Positions 1-8,350 of a DNA stretch of 64,000 bases are shown in pieces. Every line of letters starts with the position of its first letter. Within the stretch, counting starts at the first letter, position 1. The stretch comes from Gemmatimonadaceae bacterium (GTDB lineage: Bacteria; Gemmatimonadota; Gemmatimonadetes; Gemmatimonadales; Gemmatimonadaceae). The stretch is from assembly GCA_013361935.1 (NCBI GenBank), contig JABFXC010000034.1:1-64000 (forward strand), written 5' to 3'. The notes under the pieces were generated by a model. That model was not told the DNA's origin and searched no databases. It worked only from the letters and a program-made list of their open reading frames with translations. Both the position numbers and the translations under genes were made by a program.

Positions 1-239
1 AGCATCGGCCGGGCGGGCGAGCCGGTCGCCGCGCGCACCGCGCTGGCGATGCGCGCCACGTCGACGTGCGGGGAGCGGCGCAGCGCGAGCCGTGCCGCAT
101 GGATCAGCGCGAGCTCCTCCGCGCACAGCAGACACGACGCGAGATGTGCGTCCACGCGCGCCAGATCGGCGGCGGAGATCGCGCCGCTCGCCCGCTCGGG
201 GAGCAGCTCGCGAATGTCGACGTTCGAGCAATCAGCCAT
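1..239 (-). CDS. Anti-sigma factor with zinc-finger (zf-HC2) domain, 3' end outside window
   Basis: Partial gene; only the first 79 codons are in the window and the C-terminus lies beyond position 1. I translated it directly. The N-terminus carries a HxxxCxxC motif (HLASCLLC, about residues 32-39) with an earlier Cys at position 4, the pattern of the zinc-binding anti-sigma (ZAS/zf-HC2) domain. The start codon lies inside the end of the ECF sigma gene (8-nt overlap), the classical sigma/anti-sigma arrangement. It presumably binds and inhibits the sigma factor encoded just upstream. Whether a membrane segment and periplasmic sensor follow cannot be seen. Confidence 0.8.
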   Translation of the reverse strand, partial: MADCSNVDIRELLPERASGAISAADLARVDAHLASCLLCAEELALIHAARLALRRSPHVDVARIASAVRAATGSPARPM

Positions 240-780
240 CGAGAAGCTCCTTCACAGCGCGCATCGCGTTGTGGTAATGCACCCTCGCCGCTCCCTCGGT
301 GGTTTCGGCGACCTCGGCGATCTCCTTGTAGGACAACCCTTCGGCGACGCGGAGCGTGAACACCTCGCGCTGCGTCGGCGTCAGCGATGCCATCGCCTCC
401 CCGACCCGCCGCTCCGTCTCTCCCGCCACCATCCCGTCCAGCGCGTCGAACTCCGTGATCGCATCCGATTCTTCCACCGGCACGGCGATCGGCCGCCGCG
501 CACGCGCCCGTCGCCGATCGAGAACCAGCCGCCGCAGGATCGTGAAGAGCCAGGTGCGCAGCGAGCTCTCGCCACGAAAGCTCTCGAGCGACGCGAAGGC
601 CCTGACGAAGGTGTCCTGGACGATTTCCTCCACGTCCTCATGGACGCCGAGGCTCGCCGCGAACCGCGCGAGCGGCCCCCCATGGCGTTCGACGATCTCC
701 GTCGCCGCGCGCTCGTCTCCACCTCGCCAGCGCGTCAGAAGTGCCGCGTCGGATTCGAGGTCATCCGTTGGGGCCGTCAT
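232..780 (-). CDS. ECF-family RNA polymerase sigma factor
   Basis: A 182-aa protein of typical ECF sigma length. Region 2 (about residues 25-100) contains the DVEEIVQDTFVRAF and LRTWLFTILRR stretches that contact core polymerase and the -10 element. Region 4 (about 125-180) contains LTPTQREVFTLRVAEGLSYKEIA, a helix-turn-helix for the -35 element. The start at 780 leaves only about 92 bp to the divergent phosphodiesterase gene. It is translationally coupled to the zinc-finger anti-sigma gene, so activity is probably controlled by that partner. The regulon cannot be read from the sequence. Confidence 0.93.
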   Translation of the reverse strand: MTAPTDDLESDAALLTRWRGGDERAATEIVERHGGPLARFAASLGVHEDVEEIVQDTFVRAFASLESFRGESSLRTWLFTILRRLVLDRRRARARRPIAVPVEESDAITEFDALDGMVAGETERRVGEAMASLTPTQREVFTLRVAEGLSYKEIAEVAETTEGAARVHYHNAMRAVKELLDG

Positions 781-872
781 GCGTTCGCCCTGTGAGACGC
801 CGCCGGGGGCTCGATGTTAATGACCCGCGCGTGTTCCCGGCGGTGCGCAGTACGGATACCTTCCGGGGCACC

Positions 873-1583
873 ATGACCGACACAGGCCGCGCCGCCCGGC
901 GCACGGAGCTGGTCGCCCACCGCGGCGCGAAGAGGGAGCGCCCCGAGAACACGCTCGCCGCTTTCGCTCGCGCCCTCGAGCTCGGGGCGGACGCGCTGGA
1001 GCTCGACGTCCACGCGACGCGCGATGGAGTCGTCGTGGTGCACCACGATCCCACTCTCGGCGGAACTCGAGCCGAAGCTGCCGTTCCGATCGCCGAATGC
1101 ACGGCGCCCCAGCTCGAGGGCTTTCGCGTCGGCGGCGAGCGCATCCCCACGCTGGCCTCGGTGCTTGCCCTCGCGGCGGGCCGCGCGACGGTGTACGTCG
1201 AGATCAAGGGCGCGGGTATCGAGCGGGAGGTCGTCGACGTCGTCCGCGGCTCGCGCGCGACGTGCGCCATCCACTCCTTCGATCACGCGGCGATCGGGCG
1301 CGTGCGCGCCCTTGCGCCGGAGATCCCCCGCGGGCTGCTCTTCGAGCACGCGGGCGACGACATGCTCGCTGCGCTCGCCGAGCACGACGCGCGCGACCTC
1401 TGGCCGCATCTCTCCCTCGTGGACGCCGCGCTCGTCGAGGCGGTGCACCGGGCCGGCAGGCGAATCGTGGTCTGGACCGTCAATCTCGTCGAGGACGCCG
1501 CACGGCTGGCCGCGCTCGACGTCGACGCGCTCTGCGGCGACGACGTGCCGCTCCTTCGCGCGGCGCTCGCCACGCGGCGGTGA
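873..1583 (+). CDS. ugpQ: Glycerophosphodiester phosphodiesterase
   Basis: A 236-aa protein of the GDPD TIM-barrel family, which hydrolyses glycerophosphodiesters to glycerol-3-phosphate and an alcohol. The signature HRGAKRERPENTLAAF (catalytic His-Arg and PENT), ELDVHATRDGVVVVHHDP (metal ligands E/D and catalytic HHD) and the C-terminal VWTVN are all present. I chose the ATG at 873 because homology begins a few residues later; the frame is open further upstream, but that would run into the divergent promoter region. There is no signal peptide, so it is probably cytoplasmic. The gene symbol is by family only. Confidence 0.92.
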   Translation: MTDTGRAARRTELVAHRGAKRERPENTLAAFARALELGADALELDVHATRDGVVVVHHDPTLGGTRAEAAVPIAECTAPQLEGFRVGGERIPTLASVLALAAGRATVYVEIKGAGIEREVVDVVRGSRATCAIHSFDHAAIGRVRALAPEIPRGLLFEHAGDDMLAALAEHDARDLWPHLSLVDAALVEAVHRAGRRIVVWTVNLVEDAARLAALDVDALCGDDVPLLRAALATRR

Positions 1584-1756
1584 GGGCGGTCGAAGGTCCG
1601 GAAGCTGTCGCGGCATGCTGCGCGGAAGGCTGGACACGGCGCGTGCCTCGCGCAATCCCGGCGCCGCTACTGGCCTCGCCCAACGCCGCGGAGTAGCTTC
1701 GCCCCACCGCGCGGGCGATGGCCCGCTTCCATCCACCAGGGAGGAACACCGCCGCG

Positions 1757-3208
1757 ATGCGCAAAGCCGCACTCGCCGCGTTGCTCGTCACCGTCGCCTG
1801 CACCGCCGCTTCGGCCAGGCAGACGCCCGCGCCGCAGCGCGTGGCGACGGACAGCACCGCGAAGTCGACCAACGGTCCCGGAATGGGCGCGACCTCGACG
1901 CCTAACGCCGACCCGTTCCCGAGCACGTATCACGCGTTCCCGTCGAAGGCGACGGTGATCCGCAACGTCACGATCATGACCGCGGCGGGTCCGACGATCC
2001 GCAACGGCGCCGTGCTGCTCCGCGACGGCAGGATCGCCGCGGTCGGCGCCAGCGTCGACGCGCCGTCCGACGCGACCGTGATCGACGGGACGGGCAAGTA
2101 TCTCACTCCCGGGATCATCGACATCCACTCGCACGTGGGTGCCGGCGCGTCACCCGGTGATCGCGGCGCGCAGACCAACGACGTCAACGAGGCGACCAAT
2201 CCCTCCACGCCGTACGTCTGGGTCGAGCACTCGGTGTGGCCGCAGGATCCGCAGCTTCCGCGCGTGCTCGCCGGCGGCGTCACGACCATCCAGGTTCTCC
2301 CCGGCTCGGCGAACCTCATCGGCGGACGGAGCGTGGTGCTCAAGATGGTGCCCTCGCGGAGCGTGCAGGGGATGAAGTTCCCCGGCGCGAAGTACGGGCT
2401 GAAGATGGCCTGCGGCGAGAACCCGAAGCGCGTCTACCAGCAGCGGGGGCCGTCGACGCGGATGGGAAACGTCGCGGGCTATCGCGCACAGTGGATCCAG
2501 GCGGAGACGTATCGCCGCCGCTGGGACAAGTGGAACGCCACGCATCAGGGAGATCCGCCGCAGCGCGATCTCGGCATGGAGACGCTCGCCGAGGTGCTGC
2601 GCGGGAACATCCTCGTCCACAACCACTGCTACCGGGCCGACGAGATGATGCAGATGATCGACATCTCTCACGAGTTCGGCTACAAGATTCGCGCGTTCCA
2701 CCACGGCATCGAAGCGTACAAGGTCGCCGACGTCCTCGCGCGCGAGGGCATCGGCGCGGCGCTCTGGGCCGACTGGGGCGGGTTCAAGCTCGAAGCGAAC
2801 GACGCGGTGCGTGCCAACCTTCCCCTCGTCATGAAGGCCGGCGCCCGCGCGATCGTGCACTCCGACGACGAGTCGGGCATCCAGCGCCTCAACCAGGAGG
2901 CGGCGAAGGCGATGGCCGCCGGCAACAGGATCGGCGTCCCCGTCAGCGAGGACGATGCGATCAAGTGGCTCACCATCAACCCCGCGTGGGCACTCGATCT
3001 CGACTCGAAGATCGGCTCCATCGAAGTAGGCAAGAATGCCGACGTCGTCCTCTGGTCCGGCGATCCGTTCAGCGTGTACTCGCGCACCGAGAAGATCTGG
3101 ATCGACGGCGCGATGATGTTCGACCGCGCCGATCCGAGCGAGCGCTGGCGCACCGATTTCGAGCTCGGCTACGTGCCTGCCGCGCAGCAGACGGGAGGAT
3201 CCAAGTGA
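1757..3208 (+). CDS. Secreted metal-dependent amidohydrolase (active-type partner)
   Basis: A 483-aa protein beginning with a signal peptide (MRKAALAALLVTVACTAASA), so it is exported. An upstream in-frame ATG at 1718 exists, but 1757 follows a GGGAGGAAC ribosome site and starts exactly at the signal peptide. The amidohydrolase fold carries expected metal ligands: the HxH of IDIHSHVG, HNHCYRADE, AFHHGIE and IVHSDDESG (final Asp). The C-terminus returns to the small beta-domain (GKNADVVLWSGDPF). The substrate is unknown; related proteins act on dipeptides, imidazolonepropionate-like or hydantoin-like compounds. The stop overlaps the next gene's start by one base, so the two are made together. 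Confidence 0.88.
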   Translation: MRKAALAALLVTVACTAASARQTPAPQRVATDSTAKSTNGPGMGATSTPNADPFPSTYHAFPSKATVIRNVTIMTAAGPTIRNGAVLLRDGRIAAVGASVDAPSDATVIDGTGKYLTPGIIDIHSHVGAGASPGDRGAQTNDVNEATNPSTPYVWVEHSVWPQDPQLPRVLAGGVTTIQVLPGSANLIGGRSVVLKMVPSRSVQGMKFPGAKYGLKMACGENPKRVYQQRGPSTRMGNVAGYRAQWIQAETYRRRWDKWNATHQGDPPQRDLGMETLAEVLRGNILVHNHCYRADEMMQMIDISHEFGYKIRAFHHGIEAYKVADVLAREGIGAALWADWGGFKLEANDAVRANLPLVMKAGARAIVHSDDESGIQRLNQEAAKAMAAGNRIGVPVSEDDAIKWLTINPAWALDLDSKIGSIEVGKNADVVLWSGDPFSVYSRTEKIWIDGAMMFDRADPSERWRTDFELGYVPAAQQTGGSK

Positions 3209-4503
3209 TGCGGAACTCGATCATGCGCGTCGCGCTCGCCGCGACCGCCCTGCTTCCTGCGTCGCTCGCCGCGCAGACCATCGCCATCACCGGCGGAAAG
3301 GTCTACACGGTGAGCGGCCAGACCATCGACAACGGCACGGTCGTCATCCGTGACGGGAAGATCAGCGCCGTCGGCGCGAACGTCGCGATCCCCGATGGCG
3401 CCCAGCGCGTCGACGCGACGGGCAAGTGGGTCACGCCGGGGCTTGTCGACGCGGCAACGCTGCTCGGCTTCAGCGAGATCGGCGCCGTCGGCTCGACGAA
3501 CGATGCCGCCGCCGCCGGGAAAGATCACGTCGCCGCGGCGTTCACCGTCTGGGAGGGTCTCAACCCGACCTCGGTGCTTCTCAGCCCGACCCGCGAGGAC
3601 GGCGTCACGAGCGTCGTCGTCCACCCGACCGACGGCCTCTTCGCCGGACAGAGCGCGGTCGTCGAGCTGGTGGACGGCAGCGTCGGCGACATGGTCATCC
3701 GCCAGTCGGCCGCGATGGTGGCATACCTCAACAGCGCGCGCGAGATCGGCGCGGAGTCGCGCGGCGAGATGCTGCAGCGCGTGCGCGAGATCCTCGACGA
3801 CGCGCGCGTATACGCTCGTCGCCGCGCCGACTTCGAGCGGGCGGAGACGCGTCCATTCGCGGCGGGGCGACTCGACCTCGAGGCGCTGCAGCCCGTCCTC
3901 GCGGGCCGGCTGCCGCTCCTCGTCTCCGTGGACAAGGCGAGCGACATCCAGGCCGCGTTGCGCATCGCGAAGGACTACAACATCCGCATGGCGATCGCGG
4001 GCGGGGCGGAGGCATGGCTCGTCGCGAGCGACCTCGCCGCGGCGAAGGTGCCGGTGCTCACGGGCGCGATGAACAACATCCCGGAGAGCTTCGCCACGCT
4101 CGGCACGCGGCAGGAGAACGCCGCGCTGCTGCGGAACGCCGGAGTGACGGTGGCGCTGATCGGCAACGCGGGGGGCGGCGACGAGGCCACCTTCAACGTC
4201 CGCAACATCCGCTACGAGGCGGGGAACGCCGTCGCCTACGGGATGAAGTGGGACGACGCGCTGCGATCCATCACGCTCGCGCCCGCGGAGATCTTCGGCG
4301 TGGCGGATCGCATCGGCTCACTGCAGGCGGGGAAGGACGCGAACGTCGTCGTGTGGAGCGGCGATCCGTTCGAGTTCGCGACGCGGGCCGAGCACGTGTT
4401 CGTGCGCGGGAAGGAATACCACGACGTGTCGCGTCAGGACCTGCTGATGGAGCGGTACAAGAACCTGCCGCCGAACTACCAGGCGCCCGTCGGCGCGCCA
4501 TGA
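3208..4503 (+). CDS. Secreted amidohydrolase-like protein lacking metal ligands
   Basis: A 431-aa protein with a signal peptide (MRVALAATALLPASLAAQ), co-translated with the preceding amidohydrolase (stop and start share one base at 3208; GGGAGG ribosome site at 3193-3198). The flanking beta-sandwich is well kept (DGKISAVGANVAIP; GKDANVVVWSGDPF). Where the partner has IDIHSHVG, this protein has GLVDAATLLG, and no equivalents of the later His ligands or of the Asp in VHSDDE are evident. It therefore looks like a catalytically inactive paralogue, probably a structural or regulatory subunit of the first enzyme. The partnership is inference from pairing and residue loss. Confidence 0.82.
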   Translation: MRNSIMRVALAATALLPASLAAQTIAITGGKVYTVSGQTIDNGTVVIRDGKISAVGANVAIPDGAQRVDATGKWVTPGLVDAATLLGFSEIGAVGSTNDAAAAGKDHVAAAFTVWEGLNPTSVLLSPTREDGVTSVVVHPTDGLFAGQSAVVELVDGSVGDMVIRQSAAMVAYLNSAREIGAESRGEMLQRVREILDDARVYARRRADFERAETRPFAAGRLDLEALQPVLAGRLPLLVSVDKASDIQAALRIAKDYNIRMAIAGGAEAWLVASDLAAAKVPVLTGAMNNIPESFATLGTRQENAALLRNAGVTVALIGNAGGGDEATFNVRNIRYEAGNAVAYGMKWDDALRSITLAPAEIFGVADRIGSLQAGKDANVVVWSGDPFEFATRAEHVFVRGKEYHDVSRQDLLMERYKNLPPNYQAPVGAP

Positions 4504-4528
4504 GCTGATCGGCGCGCGAGGCCCGCGG

Positions 4529-4585
4529 CCAGGGGCCAGGTGTCAGGAACTGCGGTCGACGCCGTTCCTTCCGCCTGGCCCCTGG
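4529..4585. terminator. Bidirectional hairpin between convergent genes
   Basis: Near-perfect inverted repeat: a 12-bp outer stem (CCAGGGGCCAGG / CCTGGCCCCTGG) and a 6-bp inner stem (AGGAAC / GTTCCT) separated by an imperfect interior, around a loop of about 13 nt. It sits 25 nt after the second amidohydrolase and 5 nt after the convergent small coiled-coil gene. Bidirectional termination is the simplest reading. There is no strong U-tract. Confidence 0.65.
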
Positions 4586-4590
4586 TCGCT

Positions 4591-4920
4591 TCAGGAAGGA
4601 TTGACCGGCGCATCCGGCGCCGGCGGATTCTCGACGGAGCCACCCCGCTGCGCGCGCGCCAGGCGCAGGTCGTCCTCGAGCTTCGTGTGCTCGGCTTCCG
4701 CCGCGGCCATCTCGCCGGAGAGGCGGGCGTAGGAGTCCGCGTCGAGATCGGTGTTCGCGGCGCGCGCGCGGTAGTACGCGTAGCCGAGCGCCTGCGCGGC
4801 CTTGTCCATCCGCTGCTTCGCGCGAAAAGCCTCGAGCTGGATGCGTCCCTCGTCGAGTGCGCCCTGCGCGGCGCGGCCGGCGCGATCGAGCTCGGACTTC
4901 AGTCGGTCCCAGAGTGCCAT
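4591..4920 (-). CDS. Small charged coiled-coil protein of unknown function
   Basis: A 109-aa protein with no recognised family. Residues 1-95 are almost entirely Ala/Glu/Arg/Leu-rich, with heptad-like spacing expected to form long helices (MALWDRLKSELDRAGRAAQG; LSGEMAAAEAEHTKLEDDL), followed by a Pro-rich tail. There is no signal peptide or membrane segment. It lies downstream of rpmA beyond a strong hairpin, so it may be transcribed separately. In many bacteria obg follows rpmA; it does not do so here. A cytoplasmic coiled-coil protein is all that can be supported. Confidence 0.7.
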   Translation of the reverse strand: MALWDRLKSELDRAGRAAQGALDEGRIQLEAFRAKQRMDKAAQALGYAYYRARAANTDLDADSYARLSGEMAAAEAEHTKLEDDLRLARAQRGGSVENPPAPDAPVNPS

Positions 4921-5021
4921 CCGTTCCTCGCTGCTTGGGTTCGCGGACCTCGGCGAGGCCGCTGCTTTCCGGTACGTCCCGTTCGCTGAAGCTGTTTCAG
5001 AAGCGGCGCCCTGTCAAAGCA

Positions 5022-5049
5022 GAACGGCCCCGCTATCGCGGGGCCGTTC
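5022..5049 (-). terminator. Rho-independent terminator of rplU-rpmA
   Basis: A perfect 12-bp GC-rich stem (GAACGGCCCCGC / GCGGGGCCGTTC) with a 4-nt loop lies 25 nt downstream of the rpmA stop. On the minus strand it is followed by a short T-rich tract (TGCTTTGAC). This is the clear end of the ribosomal protein transcript. Confidence 0.85.
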
Positions 5050-5074
5050 GATCACAACTGCGTGCGGATCGCGC

Positions 5075-5362
5075 TTACGCGACCGCGGTCTCGCCCGCGG
5101 AGGTCGCTGCGGCGGGATACACGCTGACCTTCTGGCGCTTCTTGTTCTTGTGCTCGAAGGTGACCACGCCGTCGATGAGGGCGTAGATCGTGTAGTCCGT
5201 GCCGAGGCCGACGTTGTTGCCGGGGTGCCACTTCGTGCCGCACTGCCGGATGATGATGTTCCCGGCGACGACGCTCTCGCCGCCGAACTTCTTCACGCCA
5301 CGGTACTTCGGATTCGAGTCGCGACCGTTGCGCGAGGAGCCTACGCCTTTCTTATGAGCCAT
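5075..5362 (-). CDS. rpmA: 50S ribosomal protein L27
   Basis: A 95-aa protein, full length for bL27, a component of the large subunit near the peptidyl-transferase centre. It begins [19 protein letters not shown], so the short N-terminal tail that reaches toward the tRNA CCA end is present without the cleavable Firmicutes-type extension. The core motif [19 protein letters not shown] is intact, and the Ala-rich C-terminal tail is slightly extended. It lies 14 nt downstream of rplU in the usual order. Confidence 0.98.
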   Translation of the reverse strand: MAHKKGVGSSRNGRDSNPKYRGVKKFGGESVVAGNIIIRQCGTKWHPGNNVGLGTDYTIYALIDGVVTFEHKNKKRQKVSVYPAAATSAGETAVA

Positions 5363-5376
5363 TGTGCCCTCCTCGC

Positions 5377-5694
5377 TCAGCCGAGGGTGATGTCGTTGAT
5401 GCGGACTTCGGTGAAGCCCTGCCGATGCCCCTGCTTGCGCGCGTAGTTCTTCCGGCGCTTGAACTTGAAGACGACGATCTTGTCGCCGAGGCCGTGCTTG
5501 ACGATGGTGCCGGTGACCTTCGCGCCCTGGACCATCGGAACGCCGGTCTTGGCGTTCTTCCCGTCCGACCCGAAGAGCACTTCGTTGAACTCGACGGTGC
5601 TCCCCTGCTCGCCGACAAGCGTGGGAATCCGGAGCGTCTTGCCCGGCTCGGCGCGGTACTGCTTGCCGCCGGTGCGAATGATTGCGTAAGCCAT
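5377..5694 (-). CDS. rplU: 50S ribosomal protein L21
   Basis: A 105-aa bL21, a 23S rRNA-binding protein of the large subunit. Conserved landmarks are [18 protein letters not shown] at the N-terminus and [14 protein letters not shown] near the C-terminus. It is the first gene of a two-gene rplU-rpmA operon. A good sigma-70-like promoter lies 34-62 nt upstream and overlaps a hairpin (see separate entries), leaving a leader of only about 25-30 nt. No strong Shine-Dalgarno sequence is obvious before the ATG. Confidence 0.98.
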   Translation of the reverse strand: MAYAIIRTGGKQYRAEPGKTLRIPTLVGEQGSTVEFNEVLFGSDGKNAKTGVPMVQGAKVTGTIVKHGLGDKIVVFKFKRRKNYARKQGHRQGFTEVRINDITLG

Positions 5695-5727
5695 GGAAAT
5701 CAGACGGGTAAAAGCTGTGAGCCTCTA

Positions 5728-5756
5728 AACATAGGCCGCCCCCGGGCTCCTGTAAA
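5728..5756 (-). promoter_or_regulatory. Candidate rplU promoter embedded in a hairpin
   Basis: On the minus strand TTTACA (5756-5751) is followed after exactly 17 nt by TATGTT (5733-5728), which matches the sigma-70 consensus at 5/6 and 4/6 positions. The -35 element lies in the loop, and the spacer is one arm, of the hairpin at 5735-5770. Predicted transcription starts near 5720, about 26 nt before the rplU start codon. No experimental support. Confidence 0.55.
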
Positions 5757-5770
5757 GGCCCGGGGGCGGC
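5735..5770 (-). terminator. GC-rich hairpin between the secreted-protein gene and rplU
   Basis: A perfect 13-bp stem (GCCGCCCCCGGGC / GCCCGGGGGCGGC) with a 10-nt loop, 57 nt downstream of the small secreted-protein gene and 41 nt upstream of rplU. It most simply terminates the upstream gene, although its T-tract is weak. If transcription began upstream of it, it could instead act as an L21 leader structure. Confidence 0.7.
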
Positions 5771-5826
5771 GGTAAGTCATGAGGCGCAAGCGGTTAGCCG
5801 CCAGCCTGGACGGCGGCCCGAAACGG

Positions 5827-6288
5827 TCAGTCGGTCAGGTGCGCCGCCTCGCAGGCGTCCCGCGTCGGAAGCTTCCCCAACCTGTCGTCCAGCGCCCGCA
5901 GCCGGATGAGGAGGTACTCCCTCGGGCTGGTGTACGCGGTCTGTGCCATGTAGACGGGATTGGCGCTCGCTGGGTTGCCGCGCGCGACCGGCGCTCCGCG
6001 AACGATCCCCTGGACGGCGCCGAGCGAGGTCGAGGCCAGCGAGCTTGCCGAGGCGCCATTCCGGGGCATCGGCTGGCTGCTATGAATACGCGACATCTCG
6101 AACCGCGCGCGTTCGCGCGGTGAAAGATGCATGTCGTCGAGCAGCCCCTCACGCTGGTCGAGGAGCTCGGCCGTCTTCGCGCACGACTGTGCCGATACGG
6201 CCGCGGGCTGGGAGGCGTGGTGCGTGGCCCACGGAGCACAGGCGACGCACAGCCCGACAGCGGACACGATTGTGATGGTCTTTCGCAT
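5827..6288 (-). CDS. Small secreted protein of unknown function
   Basis: A 153-aa protein with an N-terminal hydrophobic segment (MRKTITIVSAVGLCVACAPW) that could be a signal peptide or a lipoprotein signal (Cys at 14 or 17). The mature part contains QREGLLDDMHLSPRERARFE and a C-terminal helix with two further Cys-containing segments (SCAKTAELL; DACEAAHL). No family is recognised. A GAGGAGG ribosome site precedes the ATG by about 6 nt, which supports this start. It appears monocistronic, between RNase G/E and the hairpin before rplU. Confidence 0.72.
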   Translation of the reverse strand: MRKTITIVSAVGLCVACAPWATHHASQPAAVSAQSCAKTAELLDQREGLLDDMHLSPRERARFEMSRIHSSQPMPRNGASASSLASTSLGAVQGIVRGAPVARGNPASANPVYMAQTAYTSPREYLLIRLRALDDRLGKLPTRDACEAAHLTD

Positions 6289-6372
6289 TCGTTACCTCCT
6301 CGTTGAGGCGCGACCCACCCCGACGGAAGATGTTACCGCATCTCCCGGGCCGCCACCAGCCGCCTCACGGCG

Positions 6373-7941
6373 TCACGCCACCGCGTACTGCTGCGTCACA
6401 TCGCGCCCCGCCGACTTCACGACCAGCTTGAACTCGTCGGGCCGAAGGAGCGGATCGTCGCGGACTTCGAGCCGGAACGGGACCGCTTTCTCCAGCTTCT
6501 TCACGAAGTCGCGCTCCTCCTGGAGCACGTACATCGCGACCTCGGGATGCAGGCGGACGACGAGGTTGTCCTTCTTTCCCTCGACCGCGATGCGCTTCAC
6601 CGACCGCTCGACCCGGCGGATGATCGTCTCCGGGGTGAAGACGCGGCCGGTGCCGTGGCAGGTCGGGCACGCCTCGGTCATGCTCTGCAGGTGGCTCTGC
6701 CTCACGCGTTGCCGCGTCATCTCGATCAGCCCGAGATCGCTGACGGCGAACGCCTTCGTGCGTGCGCGATCGCGTCCGAGATGCGTCCGCAGCTCCTGGA
6801 GGACCTTGTCCCGGTTCTGCTTGGACTCCATGTCGATGAAGTCGCAGACGATGATCCCGCCGACGTCGCGCAGCCGAAGCTGCCGGGCGACCTCGCGGGC
6901 CGCCTCCACGTTCGTCTTGAGGATCGTCTTCTCGGGATCCTTCTTCCCCGTGTAGCGTCCGGAGTTGACGTCGATCGAGACCAGCGCCTCGGTTGGCTCG
7001 ATGATCAGGTAGCCGCCGCTCGGCAGATCGCAGCGGCGCTTGAAGAGATCGCGGATCTCCGTCTCGATCTCGAACTTGTCGAAGATCGGGATCGGCTCCT
7101 CGTAGAGCTTCACGCGCTCTAGCAGCTCGGGACCGACGCCCTTCAGGTATTCCGTGATCTCGTTGTAGAGCTGCTTCGAGTCGACGGTGAGCGAGTCCAC
7201 CTTGGCGCTGAAGACGTCGCGGATGATTCCGCGGGTCAGACTCGTCTCGCGGTGGAGCAGCGTGGGGGCGCGGGTGAAGTTCGTCTTCTTCTTGATCCGC
7301 TTCCACTGGCTGATGAGCGTGTTCAGCTCGCGCTGGAAGGTCTCCTGCGTGACGTCCTCGCTCACCGTGCGGACGATGACGCCGCCGCTGTTCGGCGGCA
7401 GGATGGCCTGCACCTGCTCGCGGAGACGCTTGCGCTCCTCGCGGTCGCCGATCTTGCGGCTGACGCCCACGCGCGACGCGAAGGGCATGTAGACGAGGAA
7501 ACGGCCGGCGAGGGACACCTGCGCGGTGACGCGCGGACCCTTCGTCGAGATGGGTTCCTTGGAGACCTGGACGATGATGTCCTGGCCTTTCTTGAGCAGC
7601 TCCTCGATGGCCTGATCGGGGCGCTCGTCGCCGCGTCCGTTGCGCTTGCGCGCCGCCGGCTCGTCGTCGTCCTCGTCCTCGGCCTCGTCGGCGTCGTCGG
7701 GTGCCTCCGCCTCGGGGTAGACGAGGTCGGAGCCGTGGAGGAACGCGGCCTTCTCGGTGCCGATGTCGACGAACGCGGCCTGGAGGCCGGGCTTTACCGC
7801 TTCGACGCGTCCGAGATAGATGTCGCCGACCATGCGCCGGTTCTCCGGCCGGTCGACGAGGAGCTCAACGAGCTGGTCGTCCTCGATGATGGCCACCCGC
7901 GTCTCGCGCGCGTGGCCGTTGATCAGAATCTCGCGTTTCAT
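6373..7941 (-). CDS. rng: Ribonuclease G/E family endoribonuclease
   Basis: A 522-aa protein, closer in length to RNase G than to full RNase E. Domains in order: N-terminal RNase-H-like part (MKREILINGHARETRVAIIE), S1 RNA-binding domain with an acidic, poorly conserved insert (about residues 78-105, rich in Asp/Glu), then the catalytic DNase-I-like domain with SIDVNSGRYTG and IIVCDFIDME carrying the metal-binding aspartates, and the Zn-link CPTCHGTGRV. It is expected to process rRNA and mRNA in the cytoplasm. It lacks the long degradosome scaffold tail. The 409-bp region upstream has no gene and may be a regulated leader. Confidence 0.95.
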   Translation of the reverse strand: MKREILINGHARETRVAIIEDDQLVELLVDRPENRRMVGDIYLGRVEAVKPGLQAAFVDIGTEKAAFLHGSDLVYPEAEAPDDADEAEDEDDDEPAARKRNGRGDERPDQAIEELLKKGQDIIVQVSKEPISTKGPRVTAQVSLAGRFLVYMPFASRVGVSRKIGDREERKRLREQVQAILPPNSGGVIVRTVSEDVTQETFQRELNTLISQWKRIKKKTNFTRAPTLLHRETSLTRGIIRDVFSAKVDSLTVDSKQLYNEITEYLKGVGPELLERVKLYEEPIPIFDKFEIETEIRDLFKRRCDLPSGGYLIIEPTEALVSIDVNSGRYTGKKDPEKTILKTNVEAAREVARQLRLRDVGGIIVCDFIDMESKQNRDKVLQELRTHLGRDRARTKAFAVSDLGLIEMTRQRVRQSHLQSMTEACPTCHGTGRVFTPETIIRRVERSVKRIAVEGKKDNLVVRLHPEVAMYVLQEERDFVKKLEKAVPFRLEVRDDPLLRPDEFKLVVKSAGRDVTQQYAVA

Positions 7942-8350
7942 CTGGGTCCGCCGGGCCGCGAGCGCCCGGCGACTCGGCGGGGCTCGGGTGGCGGAGTGGA
8001 TTGATGAGGTGGCGGATCGATGTCGTCGCGCCGCGCGGCGCGAGCATCGTCTCAGTCATGGTCTTCTCCAGCCGACGCGGGATCGTGCGTGCCACGACCG
8101 GCCGACGCTCGCCGCGATTGGCGAGTGCCGGGATGATTCCGGTGGACGTACGATCTGGTGTTGAAGCGGTCACCGAGCGCGTGGCGAAGAAGTCGCGTGC
8201 GAGCGCTGCCGATGGTGCTTCGGCCGCCCGCGTTCGCGAGAAGCCTGCCGGCGCGCCGAGTCGCGAGGCGCCGAGCAGGCGGGAAAGAATCCGAACGTCA
8301 CTGCTGCATAACTAACGATCACTGAACCTTCGCGCAACGTACGCAACGAC
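7942..8350. other. 409-bp gene-free region upstream of RNase G/E
   Basis: I find no convincing gene here: the open frames on both strands have Arg/Ala/Pro-rich shadow-like translations and no ribosome sites. On the minus strand, TTGCGC, 17 nt, then TAGTTA (about 8339-8311) is a weak promoter candidate that would give a leader of over 350 nt before the RNase G/E start at 7941. Escherichia coli rne has a leader of similar length through which RNase E regulates its own mRNA; a parallel here is only a hypothesis. Confidence 0.4.

Noticed and set aside
7865..8173. Possible small gene upstream of RNase G/E on the minus strand (102 codons)
   Set aside because: It overlaps the RNase G/E start in another frame, has no ribosome site, and looks like low-complexity shadow sequence.
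8001..8315. Possible 104-aa plus-strand gene in the RNase G/E leader
   Set aside because: Arg/Ser/Ala-rich, with no family similarity and no ribosome site; treated as leader DNA.
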